DNA of 64,000 bases from Entamoeba histolytica HM-1:IMSS (lineage: Eukaryota > Evosea > Mastigamoebida > Endamoebidae). Below the pieces are notes generated by a model. That model did not search any database. It had not been told where the DNA came from and saw nothing but the letters and a program-made list of their open reading frames with translations. Below are positions 11,640 through 22,233 of this stretch, one piece after another. The stretch is from assembly GCF_000208925.1 (NCBI RefSeq), contig NW_001914876.1:33566-97565 (forward strand), read 5' to 3'. The stretch's first letter is position 1. Each line of letters starts with the position of its first letter. The position numbers were made by a program, and so were the translations under genes.

Positions 11640-12033
11640 ATGGAAACTATAAACTCAAAAAGAATGTCTGTTTGTTTGAATAATGTATTTCAGTGAAATG
11701 AGAAGATATTCTTATTGATATAGCTTGAAAACGAAATTAGTCAATTAATTGAAGCATTTTATAATTTTGACAAAGATCAAGTTTGTTGTTTTATATTATT
11801 TATATGATGGGGTGATTGTTTTTATAACGTTATAATAAAAAACTTCAAAATACTCACATTGGTAGGATGGTTTTATTACAATTGATGAATTAAAAAGTAT
11901 TCTTATGGATCAAGGCATGTGTATTTCCAATGAAGAAGCAGATGAAGCTGTAAAAGAAGCAAACCCAGATGCTGATGGGTATATTGATTATAAAGCATTT
12001 GCTCGTTTCCTTGTTGAAGCTTGTCGTGAATAA
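11640..12033 (+). CDS. small two-EF-hand calcium-binding protein (3 exons)
   Basis: No single frame shows this gene. Exons 11640-11669, 11724-11780 and 11866-12033 are joined by two introns (54 and 85 nt), both GTTTGT...TAG and both in phase 0, giving 84 residues. The first EF-hand loop, DKDQDGFITIDE, is canonical, with acidic positions 1, 3, 5, Gly 6, Ile 8 and Glu 12; intron 2 splits it after DKDQ. The second loop, NPDADGYIDYKA, keeps 1, 3, 5, 6 and 8 but has Ala at position 12, so it probably binds calcium weakly. The protein resembles half a calmodulin. An alternative in-frame start is the second Met, eight codons in. Likely a cytosolic Ca2+ sensor or light-chain-like subunit; partner unknown. 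Confidence 0.85.
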
Positions 12034-12369
12034 TTTATTTCCTTTCATTATTTCTAATTTTGTTTTTTTTTACAAACCAACTGAAATTCTATTTTAAAGG
12101 TTATATAAAAATAAATAGGATTTCTTCATGAATGGGGTTGAGTTACACACCCCAAGTAAGGTTATTGTTTTTATGTTATTTTTCTGGGTTTTGAATAAAA
12201 ATTGTTTAACTAGGTTTGAGTGTCAATGATTTTTTCTTTTGTATAAGGAGTTTTTGTATTTGTTGGATTTAACATATTGCCTATATTTATTCGTTTCAAT
12301 TCACAATTTTTAGATTCTTATCAAAAAAAATACTAAAAAAAAAACAAGAATAGATAGAAAACAAAAAAG
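12034..12369. other. convergent intergenic region, EF-hand / spatacsin-like
   Basis: A 336-bp spacer between the 3' ends of converging genes. It holds a short GC-rich hairpin (about 12132-12151, 5-bp GGGGT/ACCCC stem) in otherwise AT-rich DNA, possibly part of a 3' UTR. No gene was seen. Confidence 0.4.
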
Positions 12370-15300
12370 TTAATGATCAAAATTATTGTCATCATCAATA
12401 GCAACAATATCTGTAATATAAATGTTTCGTATGATATGGGCATTTTGAATCATTTCTTTAATTTCTGGTTTCAAAATTCCTTCTGTTAAAACTACACCAT
12501 CTTGGCAACAGAAGAGTTCTGGCCAATATCCATGGCACTTCTTCATAAACTGTTCTCGTAATACAGCTATCTCTTTTTTCTTAATTTGTTTTTGTGGACG
12601 GTCTATATATTCAACAAGTTCTTCCCAAGTTTTGTTGTCCATGTTGAACACTTTTCTCCATTCTTCAATATAATTTATGTTCTGCCTAACAAAGCATTGC
12701 TCAAAAATGGAAGGAATCCATTGATGAAGTTCTAATAAGTTGTATGCGGTTGCAAACAAAACAGCATCTTCTACGTCTGAAATATACATTAATTGGTTCT
12801 TTGCCTTCTCATGGGTTAGTCCAATTATTTGGACATTATTATAAAATATTTGAAGAGCTAGTAAGTTTATTTGTTGTCCACATTTATTTGCCCAATAATA
12901 TTCTTGTCCATTACAGAAGAACCCTGCTGCTTTAGTATAACAAGACATAGCCTCTAGTATGTCTGAATATGCGTCATCAACACAACCTTTTTTACTACCC
13001 ATTTTCATTATGGCAGTGTCAACAATTTTCTTTGCTTTATTAAAGAATAAATTACCCCCTTCAATGGAGTCATTAAGATATGAATATGTTTCAGCAAATA
13101 ATGTTTCATATAATGGATTTGAAGTGATTCCTATTTCATCCTTAATTTCTGCTAGATCTGATTGATAATACAGTAAAGTTTCAAATGCATCTTTTTGGTC
13201 ATGTTTAGGTAAAATCACTCTATAGTCAACATCTTTGTCTGTCATTGCTTCAGAAATAAAGTATTTGACGAGTGTAGTTGGGGAATCATGTAACCGTGGA
13301 ATACGAATATCATCATAAGCTTTTGTTCTAGTAATAACACGTACAAGATAAGAATGATTATGTGGAATTAAGAAAACTACTAGACTCTTTTGAATCTTTG
13401 TTAACACTTCTTTCATTAATTCAGTTGAGTTAGCATTTTTTGCAGCGGTGTGACACAAAATTAATGCCTCAGCAAGGGTGTTTATTGTAGTAACATTTTC
13501 TAAAAGATTTAGCATTGGCTTAACAATATCAGCAACCTTAGAAAGAATATTTAAATATGCTAGAATGTTTGGTGTAGACCATCCAATAACACATACTGGT
13601 TTAATTGTATTTGTTATTTCAATAAAATTATTTGCCAATAATCTACCTAATTCATTTTGATCAATTCTTTCTGCTTCAACAAATCTTTTAGCATCTTCAA
13701 ATACTTTACTCCATTCTACAACTTTATTGGAATATTTCGATACAACTTTAGGCCCACAAATAGTTTGTAAAAAGTCAATTGCTTTAGCATTGTAATCAGC
13801 TGAACTAGTTAGTACAACCAAAACTAATGATTTATCTTCGAAATATTTATGAATCATTTCATATCGTATTTTTAGTAATTCTACAATTGGGTTGATGTGT
13901 GTTGTTCCTTTATAAATAGAATTAATTTGTTCAATTCCTTCTTCTAATTTCATTGTATATGATTGTGCACTAGTAATAAATTTAAGTACTTCATTAAATA
14001 CTTCTATTTCTTCTGCGTGAACTGTTTCATTCATTTGTTGAGCCAAAGTATAATTAGAAGTATTTAATACGTAATAAACACTTTTAACAGTTGGGTTAAT
14101 TAATGCCTCAACAGGGACATGCTCTCTAACTGCTTGTTGATATGTAGCTAAGATTTGTTTATTTTCTGCATGCATTTGTAAGATATTTCCATTTGAGTTT
14201 TGTCTTTCTAATACATCAAACCATTGTTCTTTAAGTTCCATTATTTCTACAACTTCGATATTAATAGTTTGATAATTTAACTCATTTCTTGTTTTAACTA
14301 ATTGGTCAATATGTTCTTGATAGTACTGGATTGCTTCTAATGCGGGTGCTTTTCTTCTTTGAAGTAGTTCATCAATAGATTTCCAGTTTTGTTTACCAAC
14401 CATTTGGTTTGCTTCTTTTTCAATAACTTTAAACAAAAACCTTGGTTCGAATTCATTAATGTGATGATATGTTTCTTCAAAATATCTTGCATTAGTCATT
14501 TTTTCAATAAATTCAATTGGACTTTCTATCAGACTTAATGAGAGTTGTGTCTTTTCAATAAGCTCAATGATATTACAATATTTTTTAATCTTTAATTTTA
14601 CACTCTCTCCTAAATTCTTTCCTTTCAAATATCCTATCAACTTTTCTAATCTCATTGGTGATCGTTGTTGCCACCAACTAACAACGATATCAAGACAGTC
14701 TTCAATAACACTCTTTCTCCACTCTTCATTTCCTATCATTCCATATTTTAAATCCATTTGTTCTGAATTAGATTCTATGTCTTCAAAATTAGTTTGTGAA
14801 ATCAATCCACATATATCAAAGAAATGTCTCAATGCATTTGTACAATCAAATAAGAAAAAGCCTAATCTTAACAATCTACAACTACAATCCTCTTGTACCA
14901 TTTCTATAATACGATCTTTTGTTGAGTTAATAGTCTTATTTGAAGATCCTATAAAAATAGAAAACGCTTCTAATGGTGAGTCTTCTAATAAAATTGTTAA
15001 TAGTCCACGCTCACTACTTATCTTTGACAATGCTCCAATAGCATTCGAAATATGTTTTGCGATTGAAACATCCCCACTATACTGAATTAGAAGATCTTTA
15101 ACATCACTCCATTTATATCCATGTTTATCAGCAAAGATTAGCATCTCTAAAAATGCTTGTTTTCTTGAAAGTATTTGAAGTTGCATTGGTCTTAATGGGA
15201 CTTGGAAAATGTTGCATAAATATCCTAGTCTGTCCCATCCTTTTGTTGGTGGATATGATGATCCCATTAATTCATCATAACATTTGACAAATTCTTCTTT

Positions 15301-18240
15301 AATTTCAAAATTAGATTCAAAAAGTAAATGGTAGTCAATCATATTTTCATTTTTAATAGACTGGAGTGATGGGTAATGTTTAAAAATATAATCGTATTGA
15401 GTTTGAAGGTCTTCATGTAAAACAGTGACAAGTTTGATATATGGATTATTTGAGATAAACGAACAACACGTCCTTACTTCAGAGTCATTTGCCACAATTA
15501 ATTCACATAACTTCTTATCAGTAATTTTTTGATTCATTTTTGCAAAAATACATTGTTTTTGAGTCAAATAATATTCACAACTTAACCAATTCTTTCCTTC
15601 AGGAATTGATTTCCGTGGAACAAATCCAAATGGTCCTTCTATTAAAGGATCATAAACTCTTTGAAATGTATTAGAATATAATTGTGTTAATGAAAGATCG
15701 CCGTTTGTTGTTGTTAGATGACAAATACCATTTAATTTAGACGATGAAGCACTTTCAGTTTTAGTATTTTCTTCAAAGAAAGCATTGAGAATATTAGATA
15801 ATTGTGGTTTTGACAATAATAGATTAAATACAGGTTCTTTTAATTTTCCATCCATAGGAAGTGGTGCATCCAAATGTTTTAATGTGTTCATTAATATCGC
15901 TTCTTCATATGAAGAGTGTAAGGCATGAATTTGATTCATCCACATTACAGGGAATTTTGTAATTTTCATTCCTTCAATACAACTATCAATTAATGGTAAA
16001 TTATTAATAGATTTATATTCTTCAACAATTGTTAGTGCTTGTTTTTCACTAATAGAAGGATGAGGATGAATAAGCAGTTCTTTTTGATCTTTAAGACATT
16101 CACTATCTGGTTTGAATGTATTTTCTTCAATAAAATCTTTAATAACTCTTTTTGATGGGTCAACACAATAATATTCAACAAGCCTCCATAGTGTTTTTTT
16201 ATCTTCTTCTCCTTTAATTAAATCAAGATGCTCTTTAATCCACTCTTTCACTTTATCTTCTTTGTTATGTGAAATAAAATACTTAACTAATTCCCATTGA
16301 TCTACACAACATTCATTTTCTCCACACTCTGCTAAAATAAATGATTTATCTCTATCGTTTGCATTAATAATATCATTAACTCGAACAACACAAAGTTCTT
16401 TCTCATCAAGCACAGGAAGAATGTCTGATGTAATTCCATATTTTTGTGCGATTTTTGTTGGTATATCTCCATCAAAAGGAGAAATTTCTTCTATTCCTTT
16501 AACAATTGACACGTCGTATTTTCTGTTTAATTTTGTATGACTTCTATGATCATAAGTGTTAATAAAATCAATGTCAAATTGATTCAAATGGGGATCAATC
16601 TCATAATACATTTCAATACAAGATTGCCTTAATAAACTATTAGTAGTATTCATAATAAGAGTCAACAACATTTTACTTAAATCTTCAATGCCTATTCTTA
16701 ATGCAATTTTAATAGCAATGTCATGTTTTCCTTCTTGTGCCTTTTTCATACACAATGCTTGTCCTTTAATAATTAAGTCAGAATCCTTTGTTTCATTAGA
16801 AGGGATATTCCCATTAAGGATAATATCTTCAAAACTTAATTTCTTATTAGTACATTTTAAGTCTATCATTTTCAATGTATTATTAATTTCTTGTTTTTTA
16901 TGATCAAACTCCTCTCCAAAAACTTTTTTTACTTTTTGACATCGTTGTTCACGACTTTCTCTTCTAATTTTTTCATCTGCACTACCAATCTTCCTTATTG
17001 CCTCACCGAGCATATCTACATTTTCCATCAAGTCATGTTGTGCAATAAATTTACAAGCCTTAAGACAAACCTGAATAATATCACGAGGTGTTTCTATTCC
17101 TAAATGATCAACAAAAATTTTGAGTGCAGCACTAAGTAATTGGTTGTCATTTTTTTCAATCAATTTATCAACAGCTTTATCTACTTCTGAAGAATCAACT
17201 GTCTCTAAAGCATGTTCTAATGTAATAAGAATCCTTGAATCAGCTGAATCAACAGCAAATTGAGGATTTAAATCTGTAATATAATTGATTAATGAGCCAA
17301 ATCCACCATTAATTAATGTTAATAACATTCTTCTTGAATCACCACTAACTGCAGCAATTAATTTGTTATCACTAATATAAACAGGAAAAATTGTATCACC
17401 TACAAGTTGAATTGAGTGTTGGTCAATCCTCTCTTCTGAACCTACACGTGATAAAATAAATTTGTTTGTGAATTTTTGAATGATATAAATACCAGTTTGT
17501 GAAACAAAAATCTGTTCTGATAATCCAGATTGTTCAAGATCATATGAAGTAAATGTCAAAGGATTTTTTGAATCCATTTCTAATAGTTCTTTGTAAGGCT
17601 CATCTGTTAAATGAGTTATTGGAGTAAAAACTATTACTTTCTTTCCATTACAAAAAACAAAGTTTTGAAGTTCTTTTGAAAAAGAGAAAGAACGTAAATC
17701 ATTAAATGTTGTTGTAAGAAATGAGAGATAAACATGAAGATGATGTGGCTCCTCTGGTGACAAAATTGAAATTTCACCATTTTTATGAATAAATAAAGAT
17801 AAACGATGTGCTGAATTAAAACAAATGATATCATGTAATGTTACAGAGAAGAGTCGAAGTGAAGTGTCATATATATTAATATCAAATGAATGTTCATTTT
17901 CTAAAGGAATTATAATAATAAAGGCATTTCTATAACTATCAATAGTACATACTTTATCTGAAACAAGTGTTTGAAGAACAAAATTTGAATTTGAATGAGG
18001 TTCATATATATACAGTCTATCTGAAGATTGATAAATTAAGTTTTCGGATTTATTTAAAATTGCCCAATTATATGATTGAACTTTTTCAATTGTCTTTTCA
18101 AATGAGTTAATCAAAGAGATGATATGAAGTTGTCTGTTTTTTTCTAAAATCGAAATATAGTTTTGATTTGGAGATATCTTAACATTTTCATATTCGTATC
18201 CAACTAATTCTTTAAAGGTATGTATGACAATTTCCTTCAT
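12370..18240 (-). CDS. spatacsin (SPG11)-like giant protein
   Basis: An uninterrupted frame of 1956 residues. The N-terminal ~350 residues look like a beta-propeller (repeated short strand patterns); the rest is almost all helical, solenoid-like. The best clue is the C-terminal ~250 residues. There, a helix ending in YTKAAGFF, a segment LLALQIFYNN, an AYNLLELHQW motif and a QNINYIEEW motif follow the order of the Spatacsin C-terminal domain (AA-Y, LvaLQih, AeAYgl-W, GdfkYLeef). Spatacsin works with spastizin and AP-5 in late-endosome/lysosome sorting and lysosome reformation. Human spatacsin is about 2440 residues. Other propeller-plus-solenoid coats (NBAS, KNTC1) are alternatives but fit the C-terminus less well. 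Confidence 0.65.
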   Translation of the reverse strand: MKEIVIHTFKELVGYEYENVKISPNQNYISILEKNRQLHIISLINSFEKTIEKVQSYNWAILNKSENLIYQSSDRLYIYEPHSNSNFVLQTLVSDKVCTIDSYRNAFIIIIPLENEHSFDINIYDTSLRLFSVTLHDIICFNSAHRLSLFIHKNGEISILSPEEPHHLHVYLSFLTTTFNDLRSFSFSKELQNFVFCNGKKVIVFTPITHLTDEPYKELLEMDSKNPLTFTSYDLEQSGLSEQIFVSQTGIYIIQKFTNKFILSRVGSEERIDQHSIQLVGDTIFPVYISDNKLIAAVSGDSRRMLLTLINGGFGSLINYITDLNPQFAVDSADSRILITLEHALETVDSSEVDKAVDKLIEKNDNQLLSAALKIFVDHLGIETPRDIIQVCLKACKFIAQHDLMENVDMLGEAIRKIGSADEKIRRESREQRCQKVKKVFGEEFDHKKQEINNTLKMIDLKCTNKKLSFEDIILNGNIPSNETKDSDLIIKGQALCMKKAQEGKHDIAIKIALRIGIEDLSKMLLTLIMNTTNSLLRQSCIEMYYEIDPHLNQFDIDFINTYDHRSHTKLNRKYDVSIVKGIEEISPFDGDIPTKIAQKYGITSDILPVLDEKELCVVRVNDIINANDRDKSFILAECGENECCVDQWELVKYFISHNKEDKVKEWIKEHLDLIKGEEDKKTLWRLVEYYCVDPSKRVIKDFIEENTFKPDSECLKDQKELLIHPHPSISEKQALTIVEEYKSINNLPLIDSCIEGMKITKFPVMWMNQIHALHSSYEEAILMNTLKHLDAPLPMDGKLKEPVFNLLLSKPQLSNILNAFFEENTKTESASSSKLNGICHLTTTNGDLSLTQLYSNTFQRVYDPLIEGPFGFVPRKSIPEGKNWLSCEYYLTQKQCIFAKMNQKITDKKLCELIVANDSEVRTCCSFISNNPYIKLVTVLHEDLQTQYDYIFKHYPSLQSIKNENMIDYHLLFESNFEIKEEFVKCYDELMGSSYPPTKGWDRLGYLCNIFQVPLRPMQLQILSRKQAFLEMLIFADKHGYKWSDVKDLLIQYSGDVSIAKHISNAIGALSKISSERGLLTILLEDSPLEAFSIFIGSSNKTINSTKDRIIEMVQEDCSCRLLRLGFFLFDCTNALRHFFDICGLISQTNFEDIESNSEQMDLKYGMIGNEEWRKSVIEDCLDIVVSWWQQRSPMRLEKLIGYLKGKNLGESVKLKIKKYCNIIELIEKTQLSLSLIESPIEFIEKMTNARYFEETYHHINEFEPRFLFKVIEKEANQMVGKQNWKSIDELLQRRKAPALEAIQYYQEHIDQLVKTRNELNYQTINIEVVEIMELKEQWFDVLERQNSNGNILQMHAENKQILATYQQAVREHVPVEALINPTVKSVYYVLNTSNYTLAQQMNETVHAEEIEVFNEVLKFITSAQSYTMKLEEGIEQINSIYKGTTHINPIVELLKIRYEMIHKYFEDKSLVLVVLTSSADYNAKAIDFLQTICGPKVVSKYSNKVVEWSKVFEDAKRFVEAERIDQNELGRLLANNFIEITNTIKPVCVIGWSTPNILAYLNILSKVADIVKPMLNLLENVTTINTLAEALILCHTAAKNANSTELMKEVLTKIQKSLVVFLIPHNHSYLVRVITRTKAYDDIRIPRLHDSPTTLVKYFISEAMTDKDVDYRVILPKHDQKDAFETLLYYQSDLAEIKDEIGITSNPLYETLFAETYSYLNDSIEGGNLFFNKAKKIVDTAIMKMGSKKGCVDDAYSDILEAMSCYTKAAGFFCNGQEYYWANKCGQQINLLALQIFYNNVQIIGLTHEKAKNQLMYISDVEDAVLFATAYNLLELHQWIPSIFEQCFVRQNINYIEEWRKVFNMDNKTWEELVEYIDRPQKQIKKKEIAVLREQFMKKCHGYWPELFCCQDGVVLTEGILKPEIKEMIQNAHIIRNIYITDIVAIDDDNNFDH

Positions 18241-18369
18241 CCTAAATTAATCATTTTTTACAGTTCTTTTCACCAGAATCTTCTAATTTCTTTTTTTTTC
18301 TCATGAATAATTAAATCTTAAAAAAATAAAAAAAAAAACTAATTCTATTAAAACCATTAAAATTGAGAT

Positions 18370-20130
18370 TTAATCTTCTTTTTCTTTTTTTGTTTGCTCT
18401 GATGCTTTGTTCTCAACTTGATAATCTCTAATTGGCATTAAGGTTGGAGGGATAGTCACTTTCTTTCCTTGTATTAATGCAATAGTACTACAAGTAATAA
18501 ATCCAATTAATCCAAGAATGCTAGTCATAAAAAGTCCAGTATTTCCTGTGAGTAATGAAGTAACTCCACAAACAACAGCTATAAATAAAGATCCAATTAA
18601 CCCATAAATAATAATTTTATTCATTCCTTTAAAATGATATTTAGTATTAGTTCCTTCACAATTACCTAAGAATACATTCATATGATCGGTTGTTTCTCCG
18701 TCATAAAAATTGTTAATAAAGTATCTTAAAATACTATTTGTTCCATCATTAATTAATCCCATTTTTGTTCGTTTACCAGTTCGAGTAATATCATTCTTCA
18801 ATGCACATGTCCCTGTATATTGTTTACTCATTTGGTCACCATTATCAGCCCATAAATTTACAAACATAGCATTTAAACAAGCATTATCAGTAATCTTGTC
18901 TTGATCCATTAAAATATTATTCTCTTTTTCTTTTAAGAATTGTTCAGCAGTTAACCTTCCAAAGACACTTTCACAAACATTAGTTCTATCTAAATTATCA
19001 ACACAATTTACTCTAAACACTCCTTTTTGTTCATGTTCTTTAGAGTTAATATTCCATTGACACCAGCTAAAATCATTTTCTTTATAAATAGTTTCCATGT
19101 AATTCATTAACTCTTTCATATTTTTCATTAACTTATGAAAATCAACTCGTTTTAATTGTATGTCTTGATCATTCATTTTATTAACATATTCTTCATATTT
19201 ATCTCCTAAACTCTTTTCTCCTCCTTTTAAATCAGTTAATGAAACAGCAGTAATTTTTTTATATTGTTTTTTAATATTCTCAAAATGATTCTTAAAAGCT
19301 TCATAATTCTCCTCTTCATTTTGACTAATTGCAATTTTTGGTTTATATTTAATATTAGGAATTTGAGACCATAATAATGGAATACTTCCTCTTATTTGAA
19401 CATAACTACAATATTTTTCACCAACACGAATTATTTGTTCAGTTTCTACATAATTAGCAACTTCACCATTTTGTTCTGCACCACGGACATAATACCTTCT
19501 TCCTACACGTTGATTAGATCTTCTACTAATAAGAATTAATTCAACTTTTTTAATTACTATATTACTTTTTACTTCAGGTTCTACAGCACACTCACTTCTT
19601 CCTATAAAACCTTGAATGATTGGAAGTCTCATCATTTCTGGGAGACTTTTAATCATTTTATGATTCCATACAAATTGTAGATTACATCTATCAAATACAG
19701 TACCTTGAGAAGAAGGTTGTGTTTGATATGAACGGGTTAAATCATAAGTATAAGAAAAATAGAATGATGGAATAGAAAGAGTTGATGATATAACATTTTT
19801 ATGATATTCTCTAAAAGATTCTTCTTCATGTTCAGTAATTGGGAAAATATCATATCCTTCAATTTGATAAAATTTATGTTGAAGGAATTTTGTAATTAAT
19901 TTCTTTTTAGTAATAACAATAAGACAATTACTTTTTTCTAGTTCATGAATTCCAATAATTCCTTCTATTTCAATTTTTTCACTTCCTTCAGGAATTTTAC
20001 ATTCTTCAAAACTTATTTTTTGATTCTTTTTATTAATTTTCAATGCTTTGTTATTATCAGTGATTGATGGAAATATTATAATTTCATCACTTAAATTATA
20101 TAATTCATAATGTTCTATAATACTAGTCAT
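18370..20130 (-). CDS. Sac1-family phosphoinositide phosphatase, membrane-anchored
   Basis: 586 residues, nearly the length of human SACM1L (587). The SAC domain has the catalytic P-loop CVDNLDRTN, with Cys376 and Arg382 forming CX5R; most homologues have Cys where this has Asn379. Two hydrophobic helices near residues 503-550 match the ER/Golgi anchor of Sac1, and a charged tail follows. Expected role: dephosphorylation of PI4P (and PI3P) at ER and Golgi membranes. The start is the first ATG. It is divergent from the DYRK kinase across 373 bp. Confidence 0.93.
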   Translation of the reverse strand: MTSIIEHYELYNLSDEIIIFPSITDNNKALKINKKNQKISFEECKIPEGSEKIEIEGIIGIHELEKSNCLIVITKKKLITKFLQHKFYQIEGYDIFPITEHEEESFREYHKNVISSTLSIPSFYFSYTYDLTRSYQTQPSSQGTVFDRCNLQFVWNHKMIKSLPEMMRLPIIQGFIGRSECAVEPEVKSNIVIKKVELILISRRSNQRVGRRYYVRGAEQNGEVANYVETEQIIRVGEKYCSYVQIRGSIPLLWSQIPNIKYKPKIAISQNEEENYEAFKNHFENIKKQYKKITAVSLTDLKGGEKSLGDKYEEYVNKMNDQDIQLKRVDFHKLMKNMKELMNYMETIYKENDFSWCQWNINSKEHEQKGVFRVNCVDNLDRTNVCESVFGRLTAEQFLKEKENNILMDQDKITDNACLNAMFVNLWADNGDQMSKQYTGTCALKNDITRTGKRTKMGLINDGTNSILRYFINNFYDGETTDHMNVFLGNCEGTNTKYHFKGMNKIIIYGLIGSLFIAVVCGVTSLLTGNTGLFMTSILGLIGFITCSTIALIQGKKVTIPPTLMPIRDYQVENKASEQTKKEKED

Positions 20131-20503
20131 TAATTGAACTTCTTTTATTATTTTTTAGTTATATTATTTTTTTACCTTTTTCTTTTTTTTTTTTGTTATT
20201 AAAACATATAAAATTTTTTTTGATTTTTTACTCAAATTACTAACTATTTAAAGTTTTTATAATAAAAATATATTTAAAACTATAAGAAAAAAAATAATAA
20301 TTAAACTGATTAAAAAAAAAAAAGGGGTAAAAATAATCTAAAAAAGAATTAAAAAAAAGTCTATAGAAGTAAGCTTTTATTCTATTTAATTTTTTTTTGG
20401 AAGAAATTTTAATTTTTATATTTTAAAAAATATTATTTTTATAAGACTGTTTGTTTCCCAATGATTAAAATAAAACTAAAAAAGGTTTTATCTTACAAAG
20501 AGG
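20131..20503. other. divergent intergenic region, Sac1 / DYRK
   Basis: A 373-bp spacer made largely of A- and T-runs. It must carry both promoters, but no specific element could be assigned. Confidence 0.4.
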
Positions 20504-21745
20504 ATGAGTTGTATTTCACAAGTACAAAAACCTCTAACATTACTACTTACTCATGAAATTCAAAATACATATTTATGTTGCAAAGAACAAAAGAAAAATA
20601 CACAAAATAAAGCTAAAACAAGAATAGATAAAGATGGACATTTACTTTGGAGAATTAATGAAGTATTAGCAAATAGATACCAATTAATAAAAGGACTTGG
20701 AAAAGGATCATTTGGACAAGTAATTCAATCGATTGATTTAGTAACAGGAGAACAAGTTGCTTTAAAAGTAATAAGAAAAGATAAAAATTTTTATGAACAA
20801 GCGAAATTAGAAGTTCAAATATTATATTTATTAAATTCTCGTGATCAAACAAACAACTCTAAAATTGTTCGTTTAAAAGATACATTCAATTTAAGTGGAC
20901 ATTTTTGTATGGTATTTGAATTACTTTCATACAATTTATATGATTTTTTAATGAAAAAGAATGGCTCATTAGGGCTATCATTAGTAAGAAGATTTGCATT
21001 TCAAATATTAAGTGCATTACATTTTTTACAACAACCTGATATTAGAGTAATTCATTGTGACTTAAAACCTGAAAATATTGTTTTAGTATCACCAAATAAA
21101 GCTGATATTAAAATTATTGATTTTGGTTCTTCATGTACACCATCTACTCATATGTACAAATATATCCAATCTAGATATTATCGTTCACCTGAAGTAGTTA
21201 TGGGATTACCTTATTCTCATCCAATAGATATGTGGTCTTTAGGTTGTATTTTACCAGAATTACTTACAACTGAACCATTATTTCCTGCTCGTTCTGAAGT
21301 TGAATTACTTGTAATGATGGGAGCATTACTTGGAATGCCTCCTAATTCAATGATAAAAGAAAGTCATCGTGCAAGAAAATTATTTATTCCTCATGAAAAT
21401 GATGAAAATTATGATTTTCATCCAACTCTTCAACCTCTTTATAATAAGAAAAAGAAATTACGAAACATTATTGGTGTTGATATTGGTGGACCTTTAACAA
21501 GAACTCCAGGTGAACGAATGGAAAGAGATGAACTTGAAAAGTTCTGTGATTTATGTCTTAGAATGCTTTCTTTTGATCCTAATAAAAGAATCACTCCTAG
21601 AGAAGCTCTTGCTCATCCATTCTTTCAAAGTGGTATTATTAAAGAAATCAATCCTTTATTTAAGAGAGAAGAACAGAAAATGGAGGAAGAGCCACTTGTT
21701 AATGTTGAAACTGTGAATGATAGTAGTAGGCCAATGTCAAGATAA
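20504..21745 (+). CDS. DYRK-family protein kinase
   Basis: 413 residues. The kinase domain begins near residue 61 (NRYQLIKGLGKGSFGQV) with the ATP lysine in VALKVIRK. The catalytic loop reads HCDLKPEN rather than HRD, the Mg loop is DFGSSC, and the activation loop has YKYIQSRYYRSPE. This combination (HCD, DFGSSC, YxY) is the DYRK signature; DYRKs autophosphorylate the second Tyr during folding and then act as Ser/Thr kinases. The C-lobe ends near residue 390 with PHPFF-type helices. There is only a short N-terminal extension and no obvious targeting signal. Roles in other eukaryotes include growth control, splicing and stress response; the substrate here is unknown. Confidence 0.93.
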   Translation: MSCISQVQKPLTLLLTHEIQNTYLCCKEQKKNTQNKAKTRIDKDGHLLWRINEVLANRYQLIKGLGKGSFGQVIQSIDLVTGEQVALKVIRKDKNFYEQAKLEVQILYLLNSRDQTNNSKIVRLKDTFNLSGHFCMVFELLSYNLYDFLMKKNGSLGLSLVRRFAFQILSALHFLQQPDIRVIHCDLKPENIVLVSPNKADIKIIDFGSSCTPSTHMYKYIQSRYYRSPEVVMGLPYSHPIDMWSLGCILPELLTTEPLFPARSEVELLVMMGALLGMPPNSMIKESHRARKLFIPHENDENYDFHPTLQPLYNKKKKLRNIIGVDIGGPLTRTPGERMERDELEKFCDLCLRMLSFDPNKRITPREALAHPFFQSGIIKEINPLFKREEQKMEEEPLVNVETVNDSSRPMSR

Positions 21746-22233
21746 TTTGTCTTTTTTTTATCAACCTTTCATTTACTTTCCTTTATCTTTTTTTTTCATT
21801 AATAAATGACATTAATATCTTTATTGATGTATGTAATATTTTTATTTAAACCCTCTTTTTTCTTTTAAGGTTATTAAGTTTAAATTGAATCTTTGTTATT
21901 CTATTGAAAAATGTTATTTCTTTAGTTTTAATATTCGTTCAAACAGAAGATAGAAAAACCAGTAAGAAAAAGATATAAATCAATATAGTTAAGAAAATAA
22001 TAAAATGAATAATAAAATTTAAAAAAAAAATAGAGTTTTAAGAACTGGAATTATTTCGAATAAGCCATATTCAAAAACCAAAACAAAAGGAAAAAAACAA
22101 CGTTAAAAAATAAGTTTTGTTTTTAGTAAAAGAATAACATTTTTTACTATTATTTATAGTAAAAACAGTTTTTCTCTTTTTAACTAAACATTTAAAGGAT
22201 TAAAAAAACTTAAAAATCAAATAACATTTTCAT
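21746..22233. other. intergenic region, DYRK 3' / RhoGEF 5'
   Basis: A 488-bp AT-rich spacer with long A-runs. It holds the DYRK 3' end and the RhoGEF promoter. Nothing else was identified. Confidence 0.4.
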
